Source of the DNA: Xiphydria camelus
Taxonomy: Eukaryota > Arthropoda > Insecta > Hymenoptera > Xiphydriidae
Assembly (NCBI GenBank): GCA_963678675.1
Contig: OY783195.1
Location: 9,739,277 to 9,803,276, forward strand
DNA length: 64,000 nucleotides
Direction: 5' to 3'
The translations under genes and the position numbers were made by a program. The notes beneath the pieces were generated by a model. It did not search any database. It saw only the letters and a list, made by a program, of their open reading frames with translations, and was not told where the DNA came from. This document shows positions 11,626 through 23,391 of this stretch, piece after piece (within the stretch, counting starts at the first letter, position 1; the number at the start of each line of letters is the position of its first letter).

Positions 11626-11877
11626 CTCTGGGGTATAATCATTTACATCTCACAAAGCACGTTTTTGCAAGTAACTTTTCTGTATCATTCCTGCGATATT
11701 TTGCAATATTCGTGAATACTACCGTATATTAGGAATATATATTTCTTGATAAATTCGCGAATGTTGCAAAATATCATAGAGACATTTCGGAATCATTACA
11801 TCGAAAGATTTCCTCGATAAGGTACAGCTCGATAAGATTGTACTTGTCACAGCTGAATTATAAGGGGTTTTTATAAT

Positions 11878-12139
11878 TATTGATGTGTAAACATCTATGC
11901 TATGGCTCTACGGTGGGACCTTCCTGGGAAATCGAGCGTCAGACGTAAGCCGTGTACATGTGACTGCGTCAGTGTGTGTGTGGCGCTACTGCACATACTA
12001 TTCGCGCAAGCTGGATTATCTCAACGGGAAAACATTTTAGAGAAAAATGTTTAATACAAAACTTCAAGGATTTTCCCGTGGCTACCCAGTGGTCGTATTG
12101 GATTTGACCTTGACCGTGAACTTTAAGGTAATATCAAAT
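11878..12139 (+). repeat. 264-bp direct repeat, Helitron-related (copy 2)
   Basis: Near-identical to 8235-8498 in the same orientation. Its right side continues directly into the Helitron tandem array, which is the expected Helitron arrangement, so this is the undisturbed copy. Confidence 0.85.
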
Positions 12140-12765
12140 GCTTTCCTAAACCGTTCATCCGATTGCGATGAAACTTTGGGGAATGGTTGGACGCATGCCC
12201 GCGAAGGTTTCTGAGTTAGTAAATCTTATAAAAGGTGTTCAAAAAGTACCGGTACTGATGATTATTATGCCTTCCTAAACCGTTCATCCGATTGCGATGA
12301 AAACTTGGGGAATGGTTGGACGCATGCCCGCGAAGGTTTCTGAGTTAGTAAATCTTATACAGGGTGTTCAAAAAGTACCGGTACTGATGATTATTATGCC
12401 TTCCTAAACCGTTCATCCGATTGCGATGAAAAGTTGGGGAATGGTTGGACGCATGCCCGCGAAGGTTTCTGAGTTAGTAAATCTTATACAGGGTGTTCAA
12501 AAAGTACCGGTACGGATGATTATTATGCCTTCCTAAACCGTTCATCCGATTGCGATGAAAATTTGGGGAACAGTTGGACGCATATCCGCGAAGGTTTGAG
12601 TTAGTAAATCTTATACAGGGTGTTCAAAAAGTACCGGTACGGATGATTAGTATGCCTTCCTAAACCGTTCATCCGATTGCGATGAAAATTTGGGGAACAG
12701 TTGGACGCATATCCGCGAAGGTTTCTGAGTTAGTAAATCTTATACAGGGTGTTCAAAAAGTCGAA
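12140..12765 (+). repeat. Tandem repeat, five units of ~128 bp
   Basis: Five units each contain CCTTCCTAAACCGTTCATCC, GATTGCGATGAAA, GGTTGGACGCATGCCCGCGA or a variant, GAGTTAGTAAATCTTATACA and GGGTGTTCAAAAAGTACCGG. Units four and five share the variants AACAGTTGGACGCATATCC, showing local duplication. The same unit is arrayed inside the Helitron at 33105-33980. Confidence 0.95.
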
Positions 12766-13026
12766 CTATACTTGACCTAAATTTGACCTCCGCTGACAAT
12801 AAAGGTAACATGAAAAAAATGGCCAAGGACACATTTGAACGTGAAAAAAAATTAATTTGACCTTGATATAACCTTGAAGGTCATGGTCAAAGTCAAATCC
12901 AATATGACCATTGCGTAGCCCGGGAAAAATACTAAACGTTTTGTATTAAAAATGTATTTAAACAATGGTGGACGGACAAAATCAATCCACAATCTACCCG
13001 TGCGAAGCCGGGACGGGCTGCTCTAG

Positions 13027-14317
13027 TAAGTTATAAATCTAATATAATAGTAACAAATATTTTATTATAGAAAAAATTAAACTTCTTTATGTCGAGCTAC
13101 GACGTCATATTCCCAAATTAAACTCGGACCGCAGATAATTGTAAGTTGTTTACACATCCTCCGTGAGTACAACGGCACTCACACCTTTTTTTAAAAACAT
13201 GTTTAGTACTACTATGAAGCGCTGTGCATGTTTAACTTTTCAAAAGTGAGATTCGCTCAATTTCATCAGTCTGTTATCATTGTCAACGTATTTTCGCACC
13301 ACACGTGTATTAGTCATATACACGCAAGATGGTGAACTGTCTTGCACCTCTTGCTATTTGTACTTGACTCTGACTAGTGAACACTAATGCACTGTGGCAC
13401 CCCAGCTAGAGAAACACGGCCACTCTAGGTTCACACGAACATTGACCACGCGAGAAATATAACGGTCTATCAATGAGGACGTCTTCCACCGAAAAGGTGC
13501 AGAAGTATCTATGAGTAAGTCCAAGATATAAGTGTCAAGCTGACGATGGACGAGGGTGACGTGCGTCATTTTTATAAGTATAAGGCCCGTTTCACCCATA
13601 CACGGTGACCGTTCAAATGACGATACGCTCCGTGTGCCGTCTGGCCTAACTCGTATACTAGATAATACCCACTTTTGCGTGACAACACTTTTTAAAGGAA
13701 ACGACACTTTTACATTATTACGGGAAGCCACGTTTCGAGCACGTGTTTGCGACTAGGGAGTATATTCGTCCAATATTACAAACATCCAATTTTTATAGGC
13801 CGTATTCTTGTTTTACGACGTGTAAAACTCTAATATTGAGAAAAGTTATGAAATCACCTTAAAAGGCATTTATAACTTATCTCTTTTTAAAAAAAGTTAA
13901 CTCAAAGAAGTCACGAAATCATCTATTTGTACCAAAAATAAAAAAGGACATTACTATATACTAATTAGAATTTTTTAAAAATATTTAATAATTTCGAAAG
14001 GAAATACTTTAGAAGTGGAATATTAATAAAATATTAAACAAGAAAATATTTTCCGAGCCTCAATAAGTAAGTAAGTAACTCGCTCGTGGCTAAAGTAATT
14101 AATAAAATGTATATTATTTTGGTTAGCTCGCTCAGTATGTGTAAACATTTTTTAATATTGTTCATATTAAGGCCAAATATTTTCTTGTTTAATTTCTCAT
14201 TTATTAGGTCTATGAGTCCGCGTTTTTTTGTGGTTCTATTTGGTTTGAATAAAATCTTTGTTTATTTAATGAATTTCATTTCATTATTTGCTCCGTATTA
14301 TCAGCTTTCTATTTATA
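13027..14317. other. Non-genic tract
   Basis: Mostly AT-rich with a slightly GC-richer part at 13380-13760. Overlapping frames exist on both strands there, but none has a recognisable motif. No repeat copy seen elsewhere in the window. Confidence 0.45.
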
Positions 14318-14444
14318 CAGGGTGTCCGTAAAGGTTGGAAACGGTTGAATATTTTTTAAAAACTATCAAATGATACCAAGATTGATCCCACACCCCAACC
14401 CCTGTGGGTGGGGCAGGGGGAAGCTTCAAAATCTTAATATACAG

Positions 14445-14689
14445 AGGGGTTCACTGCAAAAGTGGTGTAAGACACTTTTTTGCCATTGTAAGATAATGTC
14501 GAAAAACGTTATCTACACAATTAAATGTGTTAGCTAGATTAGTGGTGTAAGTTATAACTTCGTTCAAAGGTCCATAGGATGGCAGCACAAATACGAACGG
14601 CACATTACAAACGGCTACAAATGGCAACATTTCTATTAAATTCTTCTGTTTCTTGAAATGATTTACACCACTTTTGCAGTGAACCCCTC
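14445..14689. mobile_element. 245-bp TIR MITE inside the mariner leader
   Basis: It begins AGGGGTTCACTGCAAAAGTG and ends with the exact inverse CACTTTTGCAGTGAACCCCT, about 26 bp of near-perfect TIR. The interior has a second, shorter GTGGTGTAAGTTAT motif and no ORF. Superfamily not assigned. Confidence 0.75.
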
Positions 14690-14741
14690 ATATAATAGTC
14701 CCTATATAACCTTATGGAACATTTTAATTTAAGCTTTGAAG

Positions 14742-15433
14742 ATGCCCAATTTTGTGCCACAAAAACGTCATTTGCGGGAAGCTTTACTTTTCCTCTTTCA
14801 TCTCAAGAAAAACACCACTGCCGCTCACCAAATGCTCGTCAAAGCTTATGGCAATTATGCGACGTCTATAAGAACCTGCCAAGAATGGTTTCAGCGCTTC
14901 AAGTCGGGTGATTTCGACATCAACGATAAGGATCATGGTAAACCCCTGACAAAGTTCGTAGACGAAGAACTACAGGCTTTGTTGGACGAAGACCCCGCGC
15001 AAACACAACAACAGCTCGCAAAACAGTCACTGCCAATCGCTATGAAAACCAGCTAGTCCAGTGTCGCAAAGAACTCGCAGTAAAGAGACCAGAGAATGGG
15101 CGGATCGACACGATAAAGTGATACTGCTTCATGACAACGCAAGGCCTCATGACGCAAAATCGATTAAGGACACCATGAAAGACTTCAATTGGGAAGTCTT
15201 ACCCCACCCACCTTATTCTCCAGACATCGCTCCGTCGGATTATCATCTTTTCCGGTCAATGGCCCATGGTCTTGCAGAGCAGCGCTTTCAAGATCGTCAA
15301 GATGTCGAAATTTGGTTGGATAATTGGATCACCTCAAAGCCGGCAAATTTCTTTTATGATGGAATCCTAAGTTAATCATAAGTTACCTAATCTATGGGAA
15401 AATGTTGTTATTAATGATGGAAATTATTTCTAA
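14742..15433 (+). pseudogene. mariner transposase, catalytic centre partly deleted
   Basis: The N-terminus gives MPNFVPQKRHLR and then the paired helix-turn-helix with the mariner signature WFQRFKSGDFDINDKDHGKP (about 14880-14940). After LLDEDPAQTQQQLAKQ the frame stops at 15053-15055, and sequence resumes at TREWADRHDKVILLHDNARP (second catalytic Asp). HPPYSPDIAPSDYHLFRSM follows (third Asp). The block with the first catalytic Asp is missing, so a central deletion occurred. A further shift near 15370 puts the C-terminal LPNLWENVVINDGNYF in another frame, ending at 15433. The protein would be about 230 residues against about 345 for an intact mariner. It cannot be active. Confidence 0.9.
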
Positions 15434-16273
15434 TAAAGGTTGTTTAGAAATTTATCCAGTTTCAAGCAGTTGTAAGAGCGTTAAAAAAAACGCGGATTCA
15501 TAGGTATAGACCTAATATATTCAAATTTCAAAGTATTTCCATTCGAAATTATTATTTTATTTCAAATTCTAGTAGTTACTAATGTTATTTTTGTATTTGG
15601 TAGAAATAGCTGATTTTATGACTTTTTCGAGTTAACTTTTTTTTGTAAAGAGTTATAAATAATGAATGCAATAGTATTTAGCGGAAGTTTTTTACACCGA
15701 AGGGGTCTTTTAGGGTGATTATATGTATAAGTATATAGTATTTACTGTAGTATTTATCACGTTATCGGTTCGGAAAACCAGAAGAGAACATGATCGCACA
15801 TCTTTGCTTATGTTACAATTCAGAGCAATTTGAAGAAATAATTGTAATTTTTATATCGAAAAAAGCTATGCAGTTGAATATGAGATTGATATAAAATTTA
15901 TTTGCCACAAACACAAATTAATTTTTTCTCATAGATTTCTAACGAAATCACTTGTTGGTCTGACAATTAGAACAAATACTTATAATTATTTGATTAAATA
16001 AAAACTATTGATATTACCTCAAGTACATTTTCTCTGAATATAGCCCATATTCTAATATATCATTTTTCTGTGTATAGTAACGGACTAAACCATAGACCAA
16101 TAATGTATAACACTTACACAAAACTATTTTTAGAAATCGTAATTTCTAAAATTAATAATTATCTTCCATAAGTTGTTATGGAACGGACATTGTGCCTATA
16201 ATTTACAGTTAGAGAAAATCTAATCTAATCTAATATCTTTAAGATTTAGTAATTCTCGACATATCTCGTACTG
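15434..16273. other. AT-rich non-genic tract
   Basis: No coding signal or identifiable repeat. Very AT-rich. Confidence 0.45.
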
Positions 16274-16276
16274 TTA

Positions 16277-16402
16277 GGGCCGGTTTTACCAAGAGGTATA
16301 AACGCGGTATAGCGCTATACTGAGAATAACCATAAGGCTTATTGCTGGTTATTCTCAGTATAGCGCTATACCGCGTTTATATCGTGTTGGTAAAACCGGC
16401 CC
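16277..16402. mobile_element. 126-bp palindromic MITE, Harbinger-like (copy 1)
   Basis: The whole element is a near-perfect palindrome starting GGGCCGGTTTTACCAAGAGG, with CGCGGTATAGCGCTATACTG in each arm and a short AAGGCTTATTGCTG loop. It is flanked by TTA on both sides (16274-16276 and 16403-16405). A second copy of exactly the same length at 41224-41349 is also flanked by TTA. A 3-bp TTA/TWA duplication is the signature of PIF/Harbinger (Tourist-type) MITEs. Confidence 0.85.
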
Positions 16403-16406
16403 TTAA

Positions 16407-17133
16407 GGGGGTATTACTGTCTAGACGCTTGTTTTTAATGTAATTTTTAGGAATTAATTTTGCGAAAACTATCAAACCTACAGAGTGCCGGGGTTTTTGA
16501 CGCATAATAAGACATGTTTCAACTAACAATACAAATTTTAATAAAACATTTTATTGGAATCTGTACAAGTTATGCGCTGTTATGCAAATCGTGGCGTGAG
16601 ACGCTCGTCCAATCGGGCGACCATATTGTGGCGGTCCTAATCGTCTGAGAGAGAAGAACAAATTTTTTTTTTAATCTATATGAATGTAGTTATCGTCTGA
16701 ACTAGAACTAAGTAGGTACGAAATTTTTTATCGCAATCGCAGCTGTTTGAAGATTAAAGTTTAATTTTCCCGAAAAATTGTCAACTAAAACATGAGAGCA
16801 GGGCTAAAATATTCAAGCTATCGGTATTATTCTAGTTCAGACCATAGGTGAAGGTTCCCTCGAAATGTGTGCAAAACCAGAAGTCAATCGGTCCAATAGT
16901 TTTTGAGAAAAACGTGCGCCCGACTTGAAAAATGTCGTTTCGAGAAAAACGCGTTTAAAGTTGATGACTACCTGCTGCATCCCAACGCACCGCAGCCTTT
17001 AAGCCTCTGTAACTATAGGAGTTCTACGAATTTCAAATTAGTATTTTTGAGACACATTCTCAAACTCCCAAATTATAAGAAAATGCCAGAAAAAAAAATC
17101 GAATTTTTGAAGCGTCTAGACAGTAATACCCCC
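16407..17133. mobile_element. 727-bp TTAA-flanked TIR element
   Basis: It begins GGGGGTATTACTGTCTAGAC and ends with the inverse GTCTAGACAGTAATACCCCC. TTAA lies at 16403-16406 and 17134-17137. TTAA duplication suggests a piggyBac-related non-autonomous element. The interior frame at 16903-17196 has no recognised motif and runs out of the element, so I do not call it. Confidence 0.8.
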
Positions 17134-17731
17134 TTAATGACATTTAAATGTAGCATAAAAAGCATCCACTATGTTTCAAGAATACTGATACTCTGAACGC
17201 GGTGGATTTTTACCTCCCTTTCTTTTCAGTGTACCTTAATGGCAACCCTCATATGCTACACAATAAAAACCTACCACTCTGCTAATGACCTAAGTCGACA
17301 AAACCATTAGCCACTCTCGAGTCTTAATATAGAAGTGCTACATTTCACACTTCATTGGACCTAGATTACCTCTTTCAACCTGAACAACTTTTTTTTAAGA
17401 TCACTCGTGGCCCGTATACTCGAGTAATAGTGGCCTAATTACGCACATATATTTGTTTACAGTAATATCTATACATTATTATTTATTTCTTGATAAAAGT
17501 ATACCTACATATATCGCGTGAACCGTAACATATGTCTTTGTATCAATGGTTGAATGATTGAAAGGGTAAGTAAATAAATATGCTTTGTTCCGCTATTTGT
17601 TTTTGCTTCGTAAAGCTGCTGTAAAGATATAGTGTAAGAAATAATAAAACAATAAATTTCCTATTTGGAGGCCCCGACCTGGTTGCTGGTCGATTTATCG
17701 ACCACCCCCGGGCTCTAAAGGTTAAATATTA
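17134..17731. other. Spacer with a diverged arm of the 38.8-kb inverted repeat
   Basis: Around 17546-17620, AATGGTTGAATGATTGAAAG and CTATTTGTTTTTGCTTCGTA match the left arm of the inverted repeat at 38770-38850. The rest shows nothing identifiable except a small GGTCGATTTATCGACC hairpin at 17687-17702. Confidence 0.5.
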
Positions 17732-17804
17732 AATATACAACTTTGCTCCCGCCGTTTTCCTAATACATATGTATATTAAGAAAACGGCGAAAGGAAAGTT
17801 GTAT
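17732..17804. repeat. 73-bp hairpin
   Basis: Arms AACTTTGCTCCCGCCGTTTT and its inverse AAACGGCGAAAGGAAAGTT surround a TATG-containing loop. A short perfect-looking inverted repeat, possibly a tiny MITE or the trace of an excised element. Confidence 0.6.
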
Positions 17805-18845
17805 ACCTAATAATAATCGGTGTCCGAAGAAATGCAATGCAGACGTAGCGTATGTGAAACTGTTGTTGCGAATTGAAATCGCTTAGAAAGGAAAATGCGC
17901 TCGATTTCGTAATGCAATGCAGACATAGAGTCCGTAATGCATGTAACTGATACCTGCGCAATAAAAAAAAATGGGACAATTGAATTGAATGTGGATCGCT
18001 TTTGATTATACATGTTTCTTTAAAAATCTTGCCCTGATTGGTGAAATCGCCATGTTTTACTTACACTCTTACATGCAGTCTATCTGGATAATGAACATTA
18101 GGCGGTGTTAATGAGAATTTAGTTCCCTTCTTATTTTAAAGTAAAAATGATTTCACTGACGAACTGTAGTCGTTCCGGTAAAGGAGACCATCAGATTGTT
18201 ATAGTCTTTGTTTTTTATGGTAAACTATTATAGTCCAGTAATTAATGATTTATCCATTCCGGGGAGTGCTAGGGACTTTTCACGAAGTTATGTACGTATT
18301 TATTAAAGGAACATTTATTAACAAAACTATGACCACGTGTAACAATTTGAAGATCTCCTTTATCGGAAAAATCATAGTTCATCAGCGAAACATTATTTAT
18401 CTGGAAATGAAAAGGGATCTAAAATCTTGAAGAAAATATGACGGTTTCTCTAGTGAATCCAACCAGGGGAAGATCCTTAAATACAGATTCTCTTACTTTA
18501 AAATCTTTAATAATAAATAACCTATGTCTTGGCTCAACTTCAACTAACGTTTAAAAATCGTGCGACTTCAATTATAATTTTGGAAAAAATCAGACGGAAA
18601 TAAAAAATGACACTTTTAAGGAAAAACACGTTTTTCTCTTCGATGCCGTGAACTTTAGTCTTTTAGTCATGTAAACAGTTTCAATATATTTTTCCCCGAA
18701 TGGTACATTCAAAATAAATATTTCATGTACCTAAGCTTCATTTTTTAAAAATTATAGTTGCCTAGGAATCATCCAATAAAGATTGCAAAGTGTTGCTGTA
18801 AAACATACTTTTATATTAGCAGGTAGCATTGAAAGCCGTTGTTCT
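17805..18845. other. Non-genic tract
   Basis: No domain-bearing frame. A direct repeat AATGCAATGCAGACRTAG occurs twice (about 17833 and 17911). Nothing else identified. Confidence 0.4.
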
Positions 18846-19070
18846 CCTGTAGATGGCTCTAACTACTTATATCGTGCGCAGCGACTAATACTTCTTAGAT
18901 CTATACAACACCACTTGGAAGATACACACTACCATAATTATCAAGAAGACATAAATTGGATTGCTGAGTGGATTAGCTCAAAAAGTAGACAATTCTTTCG
19001 TCGCGGAATTCAATTTCTGCCTGAAAAGTGGGCAAAAGTTATAGCTTCCGAAGGCAAATACTTCGATTGA
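18846..19070 (+). pseudogene. mariner transposase C-terminal fragment
   Basis: The frame ends with LLRSIQHHLEDTHYHNYQED, then IAEWISSKSRQFFRRGIQF and LPEKWAKVIASEGKYFD before a stop at 19068-19070. This is the standard mariner C-terminus (LPERW.KV..S.GKYF). The DDE core and N-terminus are absent. A short inverted repeat GCATTGAAAGCCG (about 18826) and its complement (about 19118) brackets the fragment. A different subgroup from the mariner at 14.7 kb, judging by the tail. Confidence 0.85.
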
Positions 19071-20739
19071 GGTGTTCACACATTTTATTACAACATAATG
19101 TTTTTGAAACAAAAAAAACAGCGGCTTTCAATGCAACCCTCTAATATCTCATTGAATACTACGAGAGAAAAAAATAAACAGAACCGGTGACCTCAAGTTT
19201 CAGTGACTTTCGAAATGGCGTAACTTGCCCCATATATGTGTTATGATGAATAATTGGATACGGTTATTAATTCTCATTATTATTTATTTGACTGCAGAGG
19301 TCCGATTTATATTCGAACCTGCCGATTAATTATATCACCGAAGAATCGAGCGTACGGTCTCACGAACAATGCGCTAATTGGTGCTACAAAACAAAGAATG
19401 CAACGCGACGATGAAACGTTTCGCTCAAAAAAAAACATGCGTTAGTTGGAAAGAAGTAACGTCATATAGCGATTCGTGGTCTACCCGTTAATTCCGGTCA
19501 GAGAAAAAAAGCGAAGCAGAGCGAACCCCTCGTCTTCCAGAATGTAGCCCGGTCGCGTTGCCCGCGCAGCTCCATTTAACCAGGGGTGGAGTCGTTCGTG
19601 TAAATGAAAGACCGCGAATACAGAAGCTGACGAAGCAGACCGACCCCGTTTCTTTATTCGAACGTCCGTAACCAACTATACGTATGGGTAACTATACCTG
19701 CAATGGTCCTCAAAATATCCCAAGGGTCGAGAATGGATGAGCGCTTAATAATTCTCGAGTTTGTTCGACTTTGTTGTAATCGAAGTTTTAAAACGCGTAA
19801 TGTAGCGATTGAGAATTTTTCCTTGCAAAATCTCAAACGCGAGCTTGAATACAATATTGCGATGTTAAAAAGATAGTGGATTTAGTCTTCTCTCTCTAGA
19901 ACATATCGAGCATTGTCCCGATAAAGACATACATGGTATGAAAACAGAATATGTTCACGGATCTACTCCGAAACTGACATTGACCCTGTCGAATGCTCGA
20001 ACCGATAGCGAATAAGTAAAGGGCCTCGGCCGATCCGCTATTGGTTCGTGCGTTCGGCAAAGTCCACGCCCAGACTAGCTATAGCTTCCTGAATATCTAA
20101 TATACTCGTATAATACATATTTTGAATATCGTATGTGTATCATGGACGTGCGACACATTTTTTATTGAGACATAGTACAACGATAAGTTACGTTCTTTTT
20201 ACGTAATAAAAATGTATAAACCCTCACCATGAAACGATCCGGTGTCAAGCAAGGGGTGAACAACAAGAGCGATTTAGTGTGAATTTCGAACGTATGCCTA
20301 TCGTTTATTACCAGTTATATACTTCGATAGCTAGAATAGAGCTTGAGTAGACATCTAGTGCGGACAATGCGCGATGTCTACTCTACCGAAGGTAATTACA
20401 TCCCTCTCTGTCACATTGTTGTCCCGCTGGTCCATTGTTACGAACCTCACGGTAACACAATGGTACTAGATACCCTCGCGGTATCTGCTCGCCATTGTAC
20501 CACTAATTTATATTACGATATTGTCATTTTTCGACGGCAACTTAACAAGTCCCGCTAAAAGTAAACGACCGAACGAAGCGGACATCTGATAACGCCCGCA
20601 GCGTGAATCGCCTACGTACTGCACGGGGTGGATGACTATTTTGTGAATTGCGGGAGTGAAACAAAGAGGCGCGATCAGTAGTGCAATAGTCAGATGGAAA
20701 ATAGGGCGTGGGATTTCTCACTAAAAATAATGTGGGAGA
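19071..20739. other. Non-genic tract with a GC-richer middle
   Basis: 19480-19860 and 19990-20080 are richer in G+C and CpG than the flanks. Overlapping short frames occur on both strands without recognised motifs. No gene called. Confidence 0.4.
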
Positions 20740-20741
20740 TA

Positions 20742-22047
20742 CAGGGTGCTGCAACATAACTTCGTTTTTTCAAAACGCAATAAAACCTCTTTTATGAATT
20801 CGATTTTTTGATATTTTTTTATAATGTAGGTACATATCTAAAGTTTTGTTTTACACAGTTTTGAAAATCATATCAGGTAGGTGGCGCCACCTATTTCCCA
20901 TACACTGAATAAGCCGATTTCTGGCGTTTGTCATGGCCCTTACCAGCATAGTAGCGGGTATGTTGGCAATTTCTGCCCGGATGTTGGCCTTCAGGTCTTG
21001 TAGGGTCCTTGGACGGTTGACATAAATGCGGGATTTCAAAAAACCCCACAAAAAAAATCGTAAGGGGCTAAATCGGGGGAGTAGGCTGGCTACTCCAAAT
21101 CGCCCCTTATTGAGATGAGGCGCTCCGGGAAGTGTTCCCTTAAAACAGCCATCGATACCCTTGAAGTGTAAGCCATTGCTCCATCCTGTTGGAACCAAAT
21201 GTCCTCTAAGTCCAATTCATCAAGTCGTGGAAAAAAAATTCCTCCAACATATTCACATACCGGTCTGAATTCACTGTCATTGTGACCTCATTTTCCTCAA
21301 AAAACCTGGGACCAAGAATCCCAGCTGAGAAAATTGCACACCACACTGTGTCTTTAGGTGAATGCAAAGGCCTTTGATGCAATTCTCGAGGATTAGTGTC
21401 AGCCCAGTAGCGCATGTTCTGCTTGTTGACGTATCTACTCAAATGAAAATGGGCTTCATCACTGAAAAGAACAATTGCGTCCTCTGGAACGTTTTCGAGA
21501 AGCGCCTGACATGCGTTCCTCCGATAATTGTAGTCACGTTCGGAGAGTTCCTGTACAATCGGCAACTTGTACGGATGGTAATGAAGGTCATCGTGAAGAA
21601 CTCGCCTCACTGAACGATCGGAAAGTCCAAGAGCAGACGCATGTTTGCGCGCAGAACGCCGTGAGGATCGTAAGATTGAAGCTCTCATTGCCTCAAACTT
21701 TTCAGGTGATCTGATGGGCCGAGGGACTCCAGTTCTTCGTCTTGTCGCACTCACGGTTTGTCTGAACGTAGTGACCCATGTAACAATTGATTTCCGGTCC
21801 GGGACAGGGCCAACCGGGTTACATTGAAGCGATTTCGGAAGGCGCGATGGGTTGCGATCCGTTCGAAAAGTAAGCCTCGACGGCAAACGCACTCTCCTCA
21901 CTATTCCAACGCATGATGGCGACTGACCGGGAAGGAAACAAAACTTTAGAACCGCGCCTGTCGAATGAGACCACTCCCGCCCTGCTACGACCCTTTCAGC
22001 CTGAATGGCGCGCATTTCAAAAAAGGAAGTTACGTTGCCGCACCCTG
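20742..22047 (-). mobile_element. IS630/Tc1-type transposon, complete ends
   Basis: TA duplications (20740-20741 and 22048-22049) flank TIRs that begin CAGGGTGCTGCAACATAACT on the left and the inverse of CAGGGTGCGGCAACGTAACT on the right, followed by T-rich sequence on each side. The 1,306-bp element is filled by one transposase on the minus strand. This is a full-length copy damaged only by small indels. Confidence 0.9.
20851..22015 (-). pseudogene. IS630/Tc1-superfamily transposase, DD41D spacing, two frameshifts
   Basis: The N-terminal part (minus strand from about 22015) carries helix-turn-helix DNA-binding segments with TGVPRPIRSPEKFEAMRAS and LGLSDRSVRRVLHDDLHYHP, like insect TE proteins annotated with a DUF4817-type domain. 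The first catalytic Asp is in VLFSDEAHFHLS. The second is in WFQQDGAMAYTS. The third lies in YSPDLAPYDFF. The last two blocks are in shifted frames because of indels near 21229-21236 (a T run) and about 21070-21150. Counting residues between the second and third Asp across the shifts gives 41. The C-terminus RNRLIQCMGNRWRHLPDMIF is conserved in the family. Such enzymes cut and paste at TA. This copy is inactive. Confidence 0.88.
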
Positions 22048-22049
22048 TA

Positions 22050-22987
22050 TATAATGAAGAGCTGGAGAAGTAGGTATACTCTCTCTCTAGGAATAAATTA
22101 TATCTAGTTTTGGAATAATAAAAATCTATAGGACTGGAATAAATACAATTTTATAAAAATGTATTTACATAAATAATACATCAAATACATCATTATAAGT
22201 CGGTCATTTATCCTATTTCTTTATGTTTTAGTTGATTAAGTAGTCAAGACAGGGGAATATGACTAGGTATGTGTCCGCGTAGGTAGGTGTGTATAATTCA
22301 ATATAAACAAAATGAGTTCCTTTCTAGCAAAAACATCCATATATATTTTTCTAATTTTGAGACGCAGGTAAATGTTTATGATGCGCTAAGATTAATGCAG
22401 TCACTTTCAGGCTTATATAATATTTAAGAATGTGAAAGAATTAGCCTTCAGTCGAATTGCTTATAGTTGACCAAGATATTTTAATAAAACCACCGTCAGA
22501 TAACGATTTGAACTGACGTGGTTCTTGTAATAAGATCTAAACTCCACCCGAGCCTTCAAAAAACATATTACAGTTTCCCTCCAACGCTTTGTTTACCCAG
22601 AAATGGCAAAAAAAACTTCTTCAGTCGACAGTCTTAGAGTGTCGCGTCTCCCTAGCCTATGTCTGCTTTTAAAAAGAAATGTTTTTTTCACAACTGAACG
22701 TATACCAACCAAATAATGCGAAAATAAAAAGTTCCAAGAAAATGATTCCTATAGACGTTATAAAATTATCCTGTACATACAAGAGTTTCGGCTGAAACAT
22801 TTTTCTTTCCGACCACGCAGACTTTCTTCACAAACGTCCCAAGCAGACGTTTATAAACCTAGCAACAAATTTAATCGTGTCAAAAATCCTAATAGATCAT
22901 CTGTGACCTAAATAGAATTTTTGGGAACATATTGAAGCCCGATCGGTTTAGTCATTTAATCACTAAAGAGGAATGAAAATATATGTA
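22050..22987. other. AT-rich non-genic tract
   Basis: No coding or repeat signal recognised. Confidence 0.4.
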
Positions 22988-23391
22988 TAGGGGAGAATGG
23001 TCTATAGTGGGACAGTTTTCATTTTTTTGTTCCAGAGTGTTTATCATCTGTTGTTTTTAATGATTCAAAGTCTCAATTAATTAGTCCAGGTATGTCTTAA
23101 TTAGATACAGGTGGATTACAGAATAAGTTGTAAGGTCAACGGGTATTCGCCCTTTGACCCAGTATGAACCACTTGTCCCAGCATAGACCACCCATGGTCC
23201 TTAGTGGGACGCATATAGGTCTATACTGGGATATGCAGTTTTATTTTGAGTTTTATACTCCGAATTATAGGTTGCTTAGAAAACATTTTTGAATATCAAA
23301 CTTTTATTGAGGTAAGTTCCAACACAAAAAAATGAACAAATTACTAACTAATTTATACCTACATGTTATATTCCAAAAAATCGAATTGAAA

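Larger units (their letters stand above)
11878..13026 (+). mobile_element. Non-autonomous Helitron 3' region with tandem array
   Basis: The 3' terminus is the Helitron hairpin CCCGTGCGAAGCCGGGACGG followed by GCTCTAG and a T, matching the end at 34910. Upstream lies a ~128-bp tandem array (12140-12765) shared with the Helitron at 33051. Copies of GGGAAAACATTTTAGAGAAA (12027) and an inverted, diverged equivalent (about 12875-12960) flank the array. No Rep or helicase sequence is present. The 5' TC end is not visible; the left side is the 264-bp direct repeat copy 2. Confidence 0.8.
14318..15433 (+). mobile_element. mariner element, internally deleted and interrupted
   Basis: The left end reads CAGGGTGTCCGTAAAGGTTG, a typical mariner-like terminus. 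The transposase remnant lies at 14742-15433, and a TIR MITE (14445-14689) sits in the 5' untranslated part. I cannot see a matching inverted repeat on the right, so the right boundary is set at the transposase stop codon and the true end is probably slightly beyond. Confidence 0.65.

Noticed and set aside
8235..12139. LTR retrotransposon bounded by 264-bp direct repeats
   Set aside because: No primer-binding site, polypurine tract, gag or pol lies between them, and the repeats contain Helitron internal sequence.
12140..12765. CRISPR-like regular repeats
   Set aside because: Units of ~128 bp are directly adjacent with no unique spacers, and they lie in a eukaryotic Helitron. This is a minisatellite.
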